NCBI GenBank assembly: GCA_001630475.1
Contig: KV419400.1
Span: 744,940 to 808,939, forward strand
Direction of reading: 5' to 3'
Origin: Sistotremastrum niveocremeum HHB9708
Taxonomy: Eukaryota > Basidiomycota > Agaricomycetes > Sistotremastrales > Sistotremastraceae
Length of the DNA stretch: 64,000 bases
Translations under genes and position numbers: made by a program
Shown: piece by piece, positions 10,099 through 21,242 of the stretch
Layout of the letters: each line of letters begins with the position of its first letter
Position numbering within the stretch: the stretch's first letter is position 1
Notes under the pieces: generated by a model
What the model saw: only the letters and a program-made list of their open reading frames with translations
Told to the model about the DNA's origin: nothing
Database searches by the model: none

Positions 10099-11415
10099 CT
10101 AGCGTCTGCGTTCTGCAGGAAGGAGCCATCCGGGATGCAGAGCGTTCAAGCAGATCATCGCAAAAGCGACCATCATACCGTCCAAGAAATCTTTAAAAAC
10201 AATCAGTGTCTGGGAAATGCTAGGAAAGAAAGTTCACGCACTGAAATAGCGCTCGGTGCCAATAATGCGACCTGACCACCCATTGGCAAGTTCGATGGTA
10301 CGATAGATCGATCTTGGGAAATTATGAGCTAATGGAGCAAGCGTAGAAGTCTGGCCATTGCTTACCGGATGAAGATGCAGAGCGTGCTGAACGCCAGGCC
10401 TGCGAACATCAGCTTGGTCTTGCGGTCGATGGCGCCACCGGGCAGGTATTTGAGGTTCGATGAGGCAGAGGGAGATACGCCGAGTTCAGCCTTTTCGTCT
10501 GTGGACTGCTTGGGGGTTCTCACAGGCCAACCACGGATGACGCGAATTAAGAATTCCGAGGCGAGGACGGAGTAGATGACGATTGCCACTGAGCACGAAA
10601 ATCAGATGAGGATATTGTCGGATAACGAGACGTTGAACGAACCTAGCTGGAACACGATACCACCCAACATGATATGGCCACCCTTGGCTGGGTTGTTTCC
10701 ATTCTCGACAGCGATGGAAGCTGATGCACCTCCAACGGCCTGGATAACCAGAGCGATCACATCCTGCAGAAACAAATGAGTCACAGAACTCCAAGTGATG
10801 ATCAGAGGTGACATACCGCTGAACAGAAGATGATGGTGTCTGTTCGCGATTCCACATTAGAAACGAAGACGGTTATCAGGCACAAAGTACATACACATGG
10901 AAGGGCCGATTCGGTTGTATTCAGGGCCAAGATGCTCTATCAAACGTCCGAGAATGACGAAATAGGATGCAATGAGAGGAGTAGGAGCAATGATAGTGGT
11001 GCAAATTCTGTAGAGATGATCAGAGGCTTAGAGATGCGCTTCAGAGGGGAACTCACTGGATGAGGAAGGGATTGAGGTTCCCAGGATTTTGCGAGGACCA
11101 AAGTCGGCCGCTCCAGCCAATTACTTCCGCCAGACCTGCCAGACAAGCTGTGGGAAGCAGCCACCACATCCTACGATAGAACGCTTGGCCAATGTGGACG
11201 ACTTAAGGAGGCATTGGCACAGAGTCATGCATGGGTTGATAGAGACACTCACTAGTCGAGAGACCAAAGACGACGATGAAGATGATGGCCACCCATTCAG
11301 TGGGCACGTATCCATAGAGCGAGTCGTCGGTGTTGTTATTGTGGTGTTTCGCCGAAACTGAGAGAAAAGGTCAAGCCACTGCCAAAATACAAGTCGAAAA
11401 GCGGTGCTAACCCAT
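10099..11415 (-). CDS. RTA1-family membrane protein, copy B
   Basis: This is the second RTA1/RSB1-type seven-helix protein, a tandem paralogue of copy A. Nine exons (introns 11358-11411, 11184-11252, 11008-11056, 10840-10894, 10764-10816, 10589-10642, 10313-10365, 10191-10241) close to 292 residues. Motifs are YGYVPTEWVAIIFIVVFGLS, RMWWLLPTACLAGLAEVIGW, SGRLWSSQNPGN, DVIALVIQAVGGASAS, GGHIMLGGIVFQL, YRTIELANGWSGRIIGTERY and the tail ALHPGWLLPAERRR. The first exon holds only ATG plus one base. Intron positions match copy A apart from this extra first intron, so the two arose by local duplication. Charged loops differ more than helices. Confidence 0.9.
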
Positions 11416-12995
11416 GGCTACGAGCGGACAAGGAGCGAAAGGGGAGCGGCGGGGAGAGGCAAGGGGCTTGTTTGACGGGCATGCTGAAAAAACCAGGAGG
11501 AGATTTATATGCGGTGAACGATAGCGTGTGGGCGATTGCGCAGGCCGAAGCCCGAGCTTCTCACCGATCTCGGAGCCGACGCCTCGTCTTCCGAAGAAAC
11601 CCAGTCTTCACTTTCGCACCTTCGCGCTCATGGGAATCAGCTAATAATGGCAGTCACTGGCACAGAAGTCGGCCTAAAATGCTGCTCGTGTGCCCAGACG
11701 CACTGCATGGTACTCCTTCAGGCTCTCGCGCAGTTTACCAAAACCCGTGTTTCGTCACATTTCCGAGGGAATCGAGCTATTTCCAGATCAGGCAATGCAC
11801 AAAAGTCTGGCAATCTATTCTGGTACCCCCTAGCCCAGATCGAGGGAGAGTTGTGTTACGAAAGCCATTTGCCAGCCAGCCGTAGGCACGGCACACCACC
11901 TCGGGCACGTCGACTGGGGATCCCCGAGGCCCATTAGGGCTCGGCATCTCAACACGCAAAGCAAGAGTCCAGCTCTAATTGCAATTTACGAGTTTATTGG
12001 CAAGTGTTCGGCATATCTTTACATATTTATCACTACGAGCATTGCTCACAACTGAAACTTCAAAACTTGTGGTGGGTCCACGACTTCAAACAGGGGGTTC
12101 ATATGATCATATAGCAAGACCCATGGAGTGATCCTAACGGCCATCCGGTCTCAGGTCTCGAATCGAGTCCATCGATAATCGCTCGGGAACAAATCGAGTC
12201 TTGGTTTTCCCGATGCCTTTCCTTTAGCGCTTGCTTCCATCATTGATCGAGTCTCTGGATCTCAATTCAAACTGCTACTCGACTCACTTCTCGAATTCGT
12301 TTGAGGAAATTGAACATCTGCTCCAAAGGACGACATGTTCGATTATTGTTTTAATGGACTGCCGGCTTATGATAAGTTACGAACACATCGTGGACCCCAG
12401 GCTGTCTCTCTAGAACATCACTGTGTTTCGTGAACTTCTGGATTTGGATCCGCTGTACGTTGCGTTTGAAATTCTCATCAGGGACGAAGGTGCCATCACT
12501 GCAACATGCTAAATTTAATTCTGCGTTCTAAATATCAGGCGAGTTCCTCGATCAATACCTCAGTTTGCTTCCGCTCAATTTTAAACAATTTAAATTATCC
12601 TAGCATCTCGGCTGATCGGACAAGAAGTGTTTCTATCACTCGCCGTCCGGAATGTTTCGTCGCCTTCCGAGCCCAGTTCCTCCCGTTCAATGACCCTTAC
12701 CCAATTGAAACAGGAGGGCTAACGGCAAAGTCTTCGTCGAATTATGCCATTCCTCGAGGGCCCCTCAGATAGATCCCAATATCGACTTCCAACAAGGTAC
12801 TGAATTGCTGCAGGGTCGGCACCAGACTCATGACGCCCGACAATGACCTCTTGTATGAGACTGATCCGACTCACTGGCACGTGTATGATCGAAGAAAACT
12901 CCATGTTGATTTTTGGTCTTTACATGTACGTTATATTCCTTACGCTGAATCGCTCGTGATATCCTCTCGACTAGATTCTCCAGCATTCGCTTCAT
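11416..12995. other. Intergenic, no gene seen
   Basis: This is 1.6 kb without a supportable gene. Open frames at 11472-11937 (two overlapping, plus strand) and 12719-12904 (minus) show no family features or splice-linked partners. The part from about 11980 to 12620 is relatively A+T-rich. No terminal repeats or transposase remnants were recognised. Confidence 0.4.
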
Positions 12996-14142
12996 TTAGA
13001 TTCCGTTCTTTTTTGTGGATCCTACGATCCGAGAGCTATCTGTGACGAAGCCATAACTCTGCGAAAGAGTGTCAGGATGAGTTACAACGTAAGATTGAAA
13101 GATACTGACGTTTTTGGTGTTGTAGACTATGTTAGACAGCCCTCCCTCCGGAGACGTAGTTGCGACGCAGTCTTCGACCAGGACGCAATCGTATCCCTTG
13201 AAATATGCGTCTACAACAGTCCCTAGCACGCACTGAAGCGGCAAAAAAGTGAGTAATATCGCATGCCCGTTCAGAAATATTCCTACCTGATCGGCGTTCA
13301 CGCCTGCGAAAAAGAGTGTTTTATAGCCTTCTTCCTGGAGGTACAAATCCAAAGCCGTCTGACCGCCCCAGATACCACTCATACTAGTCGCATCGACATC
13401 AGTCCATTCACGTCAAGATGCAACAGGACCGAAGGACACACCGATTTTTGTGGATCCATATGTCCGTCCCATTCTTTTTCCCCTCCTCATACTCCTTCTG
13501 CAAAGGCCCATACAACTCACTATTAAACTGATCCCTCATCAACAATCTCCCCCACTTCCCACCCATCTCCGATCCAAAGCCTCCACGACCCCCCTTCGAA
13601 AACGACCGTGAGAGAGAAGGAGGGATCGTATGAAGTTCTGTTTCTGTCAATCCCCAATTTCTGCGAATTACAGATTGAGAGTGTCAGATGTGTAGGAGAT
13701 CAGGGTCAGGTACGGAATCGGCTAACACCCAGATGATCTTGACGCCCGTCTTTCGGAAATGAGTGACGACATTGATCAATGGGTCTACACATTTCAGTCC
13801 GAGAGGATGTGCTCTGAGTTCGGGGTGCAGGAAGAAACTATCAGTGATAAGAGTAAGGAAAGCAGTTCAGATTAGTCGGATTGGAAGTGCTAGGACATGA
13901 ACCGACTTTTGCATGTCAATGATGACAATGGCGCTCTTCTCTGCATCATATCTGATAGTCCGATCGTTCTCCACTGGAATCTCGTGTTGCCCAGCACTCA
14001 GTTTAGGAGGTTCATCGGCACTCGTTTCAAGCGCATGACTGCGTGTGATGTCCACCAGTCCAGAAGGATACTCGACCCAGAACGTTCCAGCTCCTGGATC
14101 GCCAAATTGTTTCGGTGAATCGACACGGGGACGAGTCGTCAT
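12996..14142 (-). CDS. Isochorismatase-like cysteine hydrolase
   Basis: This is a member of the isochorismatase superfamily of cysteine hydrolases. The natural substrate cannot be read from sequence. Six exons (introns 13838-13906, 13661-13726, 13384-13441, 13233-13286, 13059-13109) close to 282 residues from ATG 14142. The probable catalytic triad is visible: Asp in AIVIIDMQNFFLHP, Lys in IWIHKNRMSGIWGG and the nucleophile Cys in GVNADQCVLGT, followed by the family's DAYFKGYDCVLVEDC. The segment KIIWVNWGLTETELHTIPPS is typical of the long fungal subgroup. The second intron uses the donor gttagc rather than the adjacent gtgtta, because only that keeps IIWVNWGL in frame. Confidence 0.9.
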
Positions 14143-14504
14143 GCTTGCAGAGATCAACGTTGGTCAGAAGAGAGAGAGAGGCGCATTGGACAGCCATGAG
14201 ATAAGGGCTTCCCGTTAATTGCACACACGCTATGGGTATCCATGTGATCGAGATGGGAAGAATATCTCTAATCTCACGCTTGTGGCAGGAGAGAAGTTAG
14301 AAGGCACGAATGTATTAACGGTTTATCATAAAAAGCAAGAGAACCTCATAGTCGTGAATTGAATGCGTGATACGTAAAGGAAATCAACCAACAAGTGTAG
14401 ACAGTGGTGGTAGTAATATGGAAAAGAGTTCAACATGTCCTCTCTCGTCATGATCGTAACAAACTCCGGAAAAGATAAAATGAAACCCATAAGGTAAGTA
14501 AAGA
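14143..14504. other. Intergenic
   Basis: This lies between the start of the hydrolase and the stop of the Ser-rich membrane protein, both on the minus strand. It should hold the hydrolase promoter. Nothing else was recognised. Confidence 0.4.
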
Positions 14505-16650
14505 CTACTGGCTAACCCCACTACGGAAGCTGCCAGTTCGATTTCGCACCTAGAAAACAATACAATGAGTGCTAGTAACGACACAGACAAGGAATCTCAT
14601 ACCATAAGAGTCGAAGCTACAGGGCGGGAATAATCCTGATGATCATCCAATGATTCCTGACTCTCTTGCCCACCACGTAAACGGGCTCCCAAGGATGGAT
14701 GAAGACGATCATCAGGTTTCGCGGCATACTCATTGCTCGGCAACTCGGCATGCATCGATACTGGAGACGGCAGCACGTTTGTCACTTCGTCACGGGGAGT
14801 AGCTTTGGGCGTTTGGAAAGGATTCTCGGTCGTGACCGGGGCCAGATGCCGCCCTAGAAGCGGCGTCATCAACGACGTTGCGCTGGCTCTACGACTGTGA
14901 TTGAATGGGTCATGAGAGCCTTCGGAGGGAGTCTGGACTCCGGCAGAAGCACCAAAGCTCGATGTATTTGCCAGCGATGGAGTGACACCAGCCTCTGGAG
15001 GTGAATAGGTCGGATGGCCAGCTTGTGGTACTTCAGGGGAAGTAGTCCGTGCAGCAGTGTACCCAGCAGGGGGGAGACCAGGCACATACGGACGGTTGAC
15101 AGGTTGAGCGTATCCTGCATAAGGGTCGTAGGAGGGAGAACCAGGCACAACGTATTGTGTGCCGGCTCCAAACGATACGCGTGATTGTCTTTGACCCATA
15201 TCAGGATAATTGTTGACGGGCGACATCGTTCTTCTCCTAGAATTCTCATCGCCAGCGAAATCATCATCCTCGTCGTCTAAAGGTGCTCGAGTTGTCGCAG
15301 CAGCCATCCCAGCAGCGATTGCTGTCTCTTTCTCGATCTGCCGACTCCTACGGCGGCGGCGGCACCAGAAAAGCACCGAAAGGAGTATAGCGGCACCCGC
15401 CAAGCCCACGATAAGGAAAACGCCGGCAACGGCTCCTTTGTTCCGGAAGAACAGGGCGCTATTCCTACTTGAATTAACGTTGGAACTCAGCGTGCCTGAA
15501 GGTTGGTCGACGACTTGGGTGACCGTTGTTAGCACTCCATTGGGAGCAGTGCCGACAAAAGTTGTAGTCAGTGAGGCAGGTGCAGTGACAAAGGTATTGC
15601 CGCTAGCATCTGTTGTTGTGACTGAGAAGGATGTGGAGTCCGTGGTCCTGTGGAGATAAGCATCAGAAGAAAAAAGATGTGCTGTAATAGCTGGACGCAC
15701 TCTGTAGGAACAATTAATGTAGATGACGTGCCATCGGAAGTGACCACAAGTGATGCACCGGATATGGTCGAGGTAGACGAAGGTGAGGAGGACGGAGAGT
15801 TACCGGTTGAAGTAGAGGTTGCCGAATCGGAAGTTCCGGTAGGAGTGGAGGACGAGGACGAATCAGATGTCGTCGGCGCCGTGGAGGTGTTTGAAGCCGT
15901 CGAAGAGGCTGACGAGCTCGACGTTTCAGATGACGAGGAGCTAGATGAGGAAGATGATGAGTGAGTTGAAGTGTCGCTGGAGGAAGAAGTTGCGGACGAT
16001 GTGGCAGAGGACGAAGAAGAAGAAGACGACGACGACGAATGGGTGGATTGCGACGATGAAGACGATTCAGAGCTGGATTGACTGGACGATGATTGAGAAG
16101 AAGCCGTGGAAGAGGCGGTCGACGATGCAGTGGACGATGAGGAAGAAGAGGCAGAAGAAGAAGCTGAAGAGCTTGATGTGTCGGATGTCGCAGTCGACGA
16201 CGCACTCGTTGGCGAAGACGAGGGCGCCGTCGTGGCCGACGAGGCCGATGAGGTGTCTGTAGGGGAAGACGTGGTTGGAGGCGTGCTAGACGGCGCGCTA
16301 GAAGGCGGGGGCGTCGCTGACGCTGAGACAGAGGAATCAGATGATGGTGGTTGAGAAGAAGCCGATACCGAATCGGAAGAAGACATTGGAGACGAAGATG
16401 AAGATATGGACGAAGACTGGACAGAAACTGAAGAAGGCAAAACGTCGCTCGTCGTTAGTGAAGTCGTCAAAGGCGCAGAAGAAGCTGTGCGATAACAAAG
16501 TCGAAATGAAACATTGAATATTAATACCAGAAAATGCACAGAAAATGCAGGAAATCACAAGAAATAATAAGAACTGGAAAAGACGGAAAATATTCAGGGC
16601 GGTGACATACCTGAGCTGGTCGCAGTGTCCGACGTCTGTCTCTTGAACAT
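14505..16650 (-). CDS. Ser-rich single-pass membrane protein, SKG6-like
   Basis: From ATG 16650 (MFKRQTSDTATSS) the protein has a roughly 230-residue region made almost entirely of Ser, Thr and Ala. It then has a less biased stalk, one membrane helix (GAVAGVFLIVGLAGAAILLS, then VLFWCRRRRRSR) and a Pro/Ser-rich cytoplasmic tail. This resembles fungal SKG6/AXL2-type surface proteins with a heavily O-glycosylated ectodomain; the function is unknown. Introns 16485-16610, 15648-15700 and 14550-14602 close to 637 residues ending SFRSGVSQ. If the last intron is not removed, translation stops four codons later than MVSTL at a TGA (14597-14599). No classical signal peptide is visible, so a short upstream exon could be missing. 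Confidence 0.72.
15770..16480 (-). repeat. Ser/Thr/Ala low-complexity coding tract
   Basis: This degenerate array of Ser, Thr and Ala codons is part of the Ser-rich membrane protein. The opposite strand reads as an acidic Glu/Asp/Val-rich frame (for example 15650-15964 and 16106-16354), which is a by-product of the repeat. Confidence 0.85.
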
Positions 16651-17074
16651 GGTCGGCGTCCAAGCCTGTGGAGCGCTGCCACACTCACATAATATCTCGA
16701 TCGCTCAAGGACGTCTTGCTTACGTCAGCGCAGCGTGTTTCCTACTTTTAGCAACCCTCATGCCGTCTCCGGCTCCTCGGCAAGCGCTTCCATGATCCTC
16801 TTCACCCAACATGATCCTACAATGATCCCCTTCTGCTTCTCATGATCCCCGCAACCACTGCTTCTTCGTACTCTGACGCTGACGCACGTGAGCCTCCTCT
16901 TTCTGCTCCCGAATGGCACTTTGTTTACACCCCATGCTGCCCGTCGACATCGAAGCCATTGCGCCTCATGCTCTCAATTCTCCATTTTATCGTCGACTCT
17001 CTATAAAGCTTGCATGAATCATCTCCTTGTCCTCCCAACCTGCTTGGTTTTCTTGCCTTCCAGTCGCTGCTAGT
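16651..17074. promoter_or_regulatory. Bidirectional promoter region, Ser-rich protein / S1 nuclease
   Basis: This is a 424-bp divergent intergenic region. A TATA-like tataaa at 17002-17007 lies 68 bp upstream of the nuclease ATG on the plus strand. Several near-copies of a catgatcc motif occur between about 16790 and 16850. Their meaning is unknown. Confidence 0.5.
17002..17007 (+). promoter_or_regulatory. TATA box of S1/P1 nuclease gene
   Basis: tataaa 68 bp upstream of ATG 17075, in a position suitable for a secreted, inducible enzyme gene. Confidence 0.5.
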
Positions 17075-18574
17075 ATGCTCACCACCGCCATCTTCTGCAC
17101 TTGCGCTCTCATCGGTCAGGCCGTTGCCTGGGGTGAGCTTGGCCACGAGACAGTGGGGTCAGTCTTTTTCCAGACCTGCTTCAATGCTCCAGAGCTCACA
17201 CTCCGCAGATATGTGGCTATGCAATTCTTGGCCCCAAAGGCTCTGTCGTTCGTCCAGTCTTCTCTGGGATCCACTTACAACGAGTCTCTGGGACCCGCTG
17301 CTCCTGTTTGTTGCCAGAGACTCGAGTTTGTCTGACGAAATGCTCACTAACGATCATAGTGGGCTGACACTGTCAGAGAAGAAACGGCCTATGCCTGGTC
17401 CGCGCCACTTCATTTCATAGACGCCGAAGGCATGCATGTGCTCAGTAACTTGTGCCTATCGTCTAACAAATCCCCCTAGATGACCCTATGGACGACTCAT
17501 GCTCCGTTTCTCAGAAACGTGATTGCGCAAGCGGATTCTGCACCTGTCAGTAATGCACCCGAGGTCCCCTATTATGGTCCCTGACACTCATTTCAGTGAC
17601 TGCGATCTCGAACTACACAAAGAGAATTCAGGAGACCTCCCTCTCCGCTACTCAACGGCAAGAAGCCCTCAAGTTCCTCGGTGAGCTTCCATTCAATCTC
17701 ACTTTTGTTTGATTCTCAGTGATTGTTTTTCCAGACCATGTGCGTGCTACTTCAATGGCATATGCATAATCATTCTCACCTAGATTTCTAGTTCATTGGT
17801 GACATTGGTCAGCCTTTGCACGTTGAGGCACTCGAGACTGGTGGTAACGACATCACTGCAACTTGTGCGGGAAAGAAGACCAATCTTCATGCCGTAAGTT
17901 CCCCTGATCGTTTTTCCGCAACGAGATGACTGATTTTCTCATAGACTTGGGGTGGGCTGGACCCAGTTTCTTAACCCTTTATTATACTGACAGTAAAGTG
18001 GTAGATACCGGTATGATTACCCAGAACATTGACGCACTCTATGGTGGTTCGGTCACCACTTGGGCCAACACTCTCGTCACCAGAATCAAGGTAAATCGGT
18101 TTCGAAATGCAACCAAGGACGATAACTTGATGTCTCTTTAGACCGGCGCGTACAAATCGGAGGCTGCTTCTTGGATTTCCTGTTCCTCTATCACATCGAC
18201 CAAATCTTCCAAACGTGGATTGATCGGTACAACCATCGAGGATGACATTGCGCTCACCAGAAAGAACGCTCGTCGCTCCACACAGGTCACCCTTCCCGAG
18301 CTCGCTTGTCCTCTTGCATGGGCACAAGATTCGAACTCGTTTGATTGCGTGCGTATTCTATTTTTAACTCACAACCCACACTTTTCATTGACGACGGACT
18401 TCTTCGTGCAACCAGTCTATCGTATTCAGTTATACCACCGGAGAAGACCTGTGCACTGGCTCTTACTTCAATGCCGCCATCCCCATCATCGACACTCAGA
18501 TTGCGAAACAAGGATATCGCCTTGCGGCGTGGCTCAATGTCATCTTTGACGGAGCTACCAACTTGCCAAGTTAG
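17075..18574 (+). CDS. S1/P1-type secreted nuclease
   Basis: This is a zinc-dependent nuclease of the S1/P1 family that cleaves single-stranded DNA and RNA. A signal peptide (MLTTAIFCTCALIGQAVA) precedes WGELGHETVGYVA, so the mature protein starts with the Trp that binds zinc through its N-terminus. Other likely ligands are present: WADTVREE (Asp), LHFIDAEDDP (His), HFIGDIGQPLH (His, Asp, His) and NLHATWDTG (His, Asp). The commonly seen DIHQPLH reads DIGQPLH here; that His is not a ligand as far as I recall. Eleven exons close to 321 residues. They include a 5-nt exon (17735-17739) and a 7-nt exon (17945-17951). The intron 17430-17479 has a GC donor. Introns are otherwise 50-67 bp. Confidence 0.9.
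17430..17479 (+). other. GC-AG intron in S1/P1 nuclease
   Basis: This 50-bp intron has donor gcatgc and acceptor cctag. Without removal the frame hits a stop at its end. The only nearby GT donor gives the wrong frame. Splicing yields LHFIDAEDDPMDDS, the expected family sequence. Confidence 0.7.
17735..17739 (+). other. 5-nt microexon in S1/P1 nuclease
   Basis: The five bases accat lie between an acceptor (tttttccag) and a donor (gtgcgt). They complete KFL-DH-FIGDIGQPLH, which matches the family in length and supplies the zinc-binding His. Skipping it shifts the frame. A 20-nt alternative (from 17720) is also in frame but adds five residues absent from the family pattern. Confidence 0.7.
17945..17951 (+). 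other. 7-nt exon in S1/P1 nuclease
   Basis: The bases acttggg encode Thr-Trp plus the first base of the zinc-ligand Asp in NLHATWDTG. It is flanked by introns 17894-17944 and 17952-18004. Confidence 0.8.
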
Positions 18575-18791
18575 TGTACTTATGCTAAACATTATTGGGA
18601 TCGAGCGTGTATGCTAAAGGAGTAATATCTTTTACCGTGTCCCGCGCTCGGCTAGGGTCAATGGGAGACCGCATGGTCTCTGTTGCAGAATGATATATGC
18701 ATGTGCTTCCTTGACCAGTACGCTCCACTGAGAGTCCTGGCCGTATACTGCAATCCCCAAGAAGAAATGAAGCTTGAAAGCTGTTCTATTT

Positions 18792-21020
18792 TTAAACCAT
18801 CTTGGCTTGCATGTGGCTAAGATGCATCAACGTTCGCTCCCAATCTCGACGTGCCAAATCATCTGATAACATATCGAGCGCCCACTCACGCCCCGCCGAC
18901 GCGATCTCCTCAGCGAGCTTATCGTTTGCCGAAAAAAAGGCGAGCAGCGTCGGAAGATCGACGAGGTTCGGCTAGGACACCGAATCAGATAAGATTGAAA
19001 CAAAAGATGATGACACTGACCTGGACTGGAACATAATGAATCCAAGGGATCGCCCTATCTGTTACCCAATCACTAATGATAACGGGTCGGAAAACCAGAC
19101 TGCAATAATGTCAGCATAAGCTCGAGGGCGATCGACACATCACAAACCATCCGGAAAGAAGCATCTGTCGGAACCTAAATCGGATTTAGTCAACGCCCAT
19201 CGAATCCCGATCATGAGGCAATTACCGAACGGCCTCGTCCAGTTCTATGGCGAACTTAAATTTGCGGTCGTCGAAGTTTGGATTGGCGTAGTGCGAAAAA
19301 TCAATGTCTACGGGAAGATATGCGGATACTGGTTTGATGACTTTGGTAAAAGCTCTATCTTGGGTCGGCGTAGGGTCTAACAGGCGTCGAGGTTGCTTTG
19401 GATTTCGGAGCAGATTATACAAACGTTGCGAGGGATGAGTTGCATTTTTCGGTTTCGGCCGACGCTGAAAGAGGCGTCGTCAATAATTAGCAAGACGCAA
19501 GAAATCTCCAGCTACCCAGAATAGACCAGGATTGCGTTCGGCAAACGGAATATATTTGACTTGTGAGGTGGTGTTGAAAAGTCCCAGCGGAGGCACGACA
19601 ATGTCGAAGGACCAAGGCGAGGAGTGTTGGGAGAGGATAGGATACAGCCGGATATGTAACCCATCCTCGGCGTCCTCGAAGATGCTGTGTAGCTCGCTCA
19701 GGTAAGTATGAATGCATGGATCACTGGCACGGGGTAGCGAGTGAACAAGTCTAATCTCGGATACTGGAAGATGTGAATGGACCGGTCGATGCCCAGAGTT
19801 CGATGCTTACATTCAGGATTCACGGCCTTCTTAGCGTCATCTGCTGAATATTGTCCTTTTCGTTCTTCGGCACAACCGCCGGTCAGCGTCCAAGACTGGC
19901 CGTAATAGTCAGGGAATAGATCCAGGCAAATCAGAACCGTGATGCGTACAGGATGTCTCATGAGCCCTTCATGAGCCAAAACTTCATCTTCAACCAATGG
20001 CCGTTCCAAAGCGAACAGATCGTAAGTTTCGAATGGTATCACATGCCGCGGAAATTTAGAAAACGAAAAGGTCGCTCGAACATTTGCACTGCATGCATCT
20101 TCAAAAACGGAAAGGAAAAGATCGAGATGGAACTCACAGTTTCTTAGTCAGTGGCTTGACGAATGTGGTCAGGATCGCAGCCTCTTCCTGTCCCCTATCA
20201 GGCGACAAGCGGGAGCCGTCTTTGATTTCTGACGAGGGCGGAGGAAAATAGATTGAGGGTCGACCGCGTCGAACAATCAACGTAAACGTTCCTGTCTTGA
20301 TGTTAACGTGGACCCTCAGAAAGACGTTCAGATTTATACCAGGAAGGTTTTCAGTTTCAGCTTGACGTTTGCTGAGCAGTTCAGAAGGAATGTATTCGTA
20401 TAAGGACAAATGGTCCGCGACCATACGATCGAAGTGCATCGATTCTAACGCAATATAAGCCCGCACGTCTGCAAGACAACCTTGAAAAGAAAGACACACC
20501 TTCAACAAACTCCAAGCCATCCTCGCGATGTCGGAAAACGCGAAGAGCAGTCTCCATCTGCGAGGACCAATATATTGAGGGCGCGTACGAAGAGAAGACG
20601 AAGAGAACCCACATCGCCACCTCTACTATCCAAAATGGACTCCCAGAGGAATCGACTCCTAGAGATGCATTCGTAGATTGGATTGGTCTGAGCATGTTCA
20701 CTTGGAGTCACCAGCCCATCTGCTCGCCATTTGTGTACTACGCTCTTGACCACCAGAGGCTTTTCGCGCTCTACGACGCGAGGTTTTGAAGGTTGCGAGT
20801 CGTCATCGAGCCAAGCGAGACGAGGGTCGGTTTCAGAAGTAGGAGGATTGTTGTCAGAGAAGGAGGCAAATAAAATATAAGTAAGAGTGATAAGAGCAAG
20901 CAATGAGAGGACCGCAGTGAGGTTGGTTAGACGTCGCCGAGCTGGGCGGCCGCGGGGGTCGTCTGTGAGATATATACGAGTGGGCGAGCTGTCTCTCTTG
21001 GAGTATCTAGATCGCAGCAT
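18792..21020 (-). CDS. GT90 (CAP10-like) glycosyltransferase
   Basis: This is a type II membrane protein: a basic N-terminus, then a signal anchor at residues about 33-55 (LTAVLSLLALITLTYILFAS) and a luminal catalytic region. Family GT90 includes cryptococcal CAP10 and the beta-1,2-xylosyltransferase CXT1. Supporting segments are KWRADGLVTPSEHAQTNPIY near the N-terminus, KYIPFAERNPGLFWVAG mid-protein, and the C-terminal block GCLVFRPVIISDWVTDRAIP with WIHYVPVQPNLVDLPTLLAF and AGREWALDML. Acceptor and donor for the C-terminal exons are clear (introns start gtaattg, gtttgtg and gtcagtg). The exon boundaries around 20470-20580 are unresolved: the GT donor gives an implausible 31-bp intron, while a GC donor gives 49 bp. 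The acceptor specificity cannot be inferred. Confidence 0.8.
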
Positions 21021-21242
21021 TCCGTGGCATGGAGCACAGCTGAGGCCAAGGAGTAGCCCTTTATGCAGGCTGCATTCGCGCGCTCTCAGCGCTCAACTCA
21101 GTCATTGAAAGTCTAGATTTGGTCGGACTTGGACTCCCGCCGGTAAATCAGGTCACAGTTTTGCAAGCATGTATTATATTAGGACTAATAACACCAGCGC
21201 ACTGCGATGTAGATGGAGTGAAAAAGCAAGACTACAGAAAGA

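Noticed and set aside
11472-11937. Two overlapping plus-strand open frames upstream of RTA1 copy B
   Set aside because: Neither has a motif. They probably lie in the promoter region of copy B.
12719-12904. Minus-strand open frame downstream of the hydrolase
   Set aside because: It follows the hydrolase stop and cannot be joined in frame by convincing splice sites. No family signal.
15650-16354. Acidic plus-strand open frames opposite the Ser-rich protein
   Set aside because: They mirror a low-complexity Ser/Thr/Ala coding tract; Ser codons read backwards give Glu, Asp and Val-rich frames. The minus strand has a membrane helix and coherent splicing.
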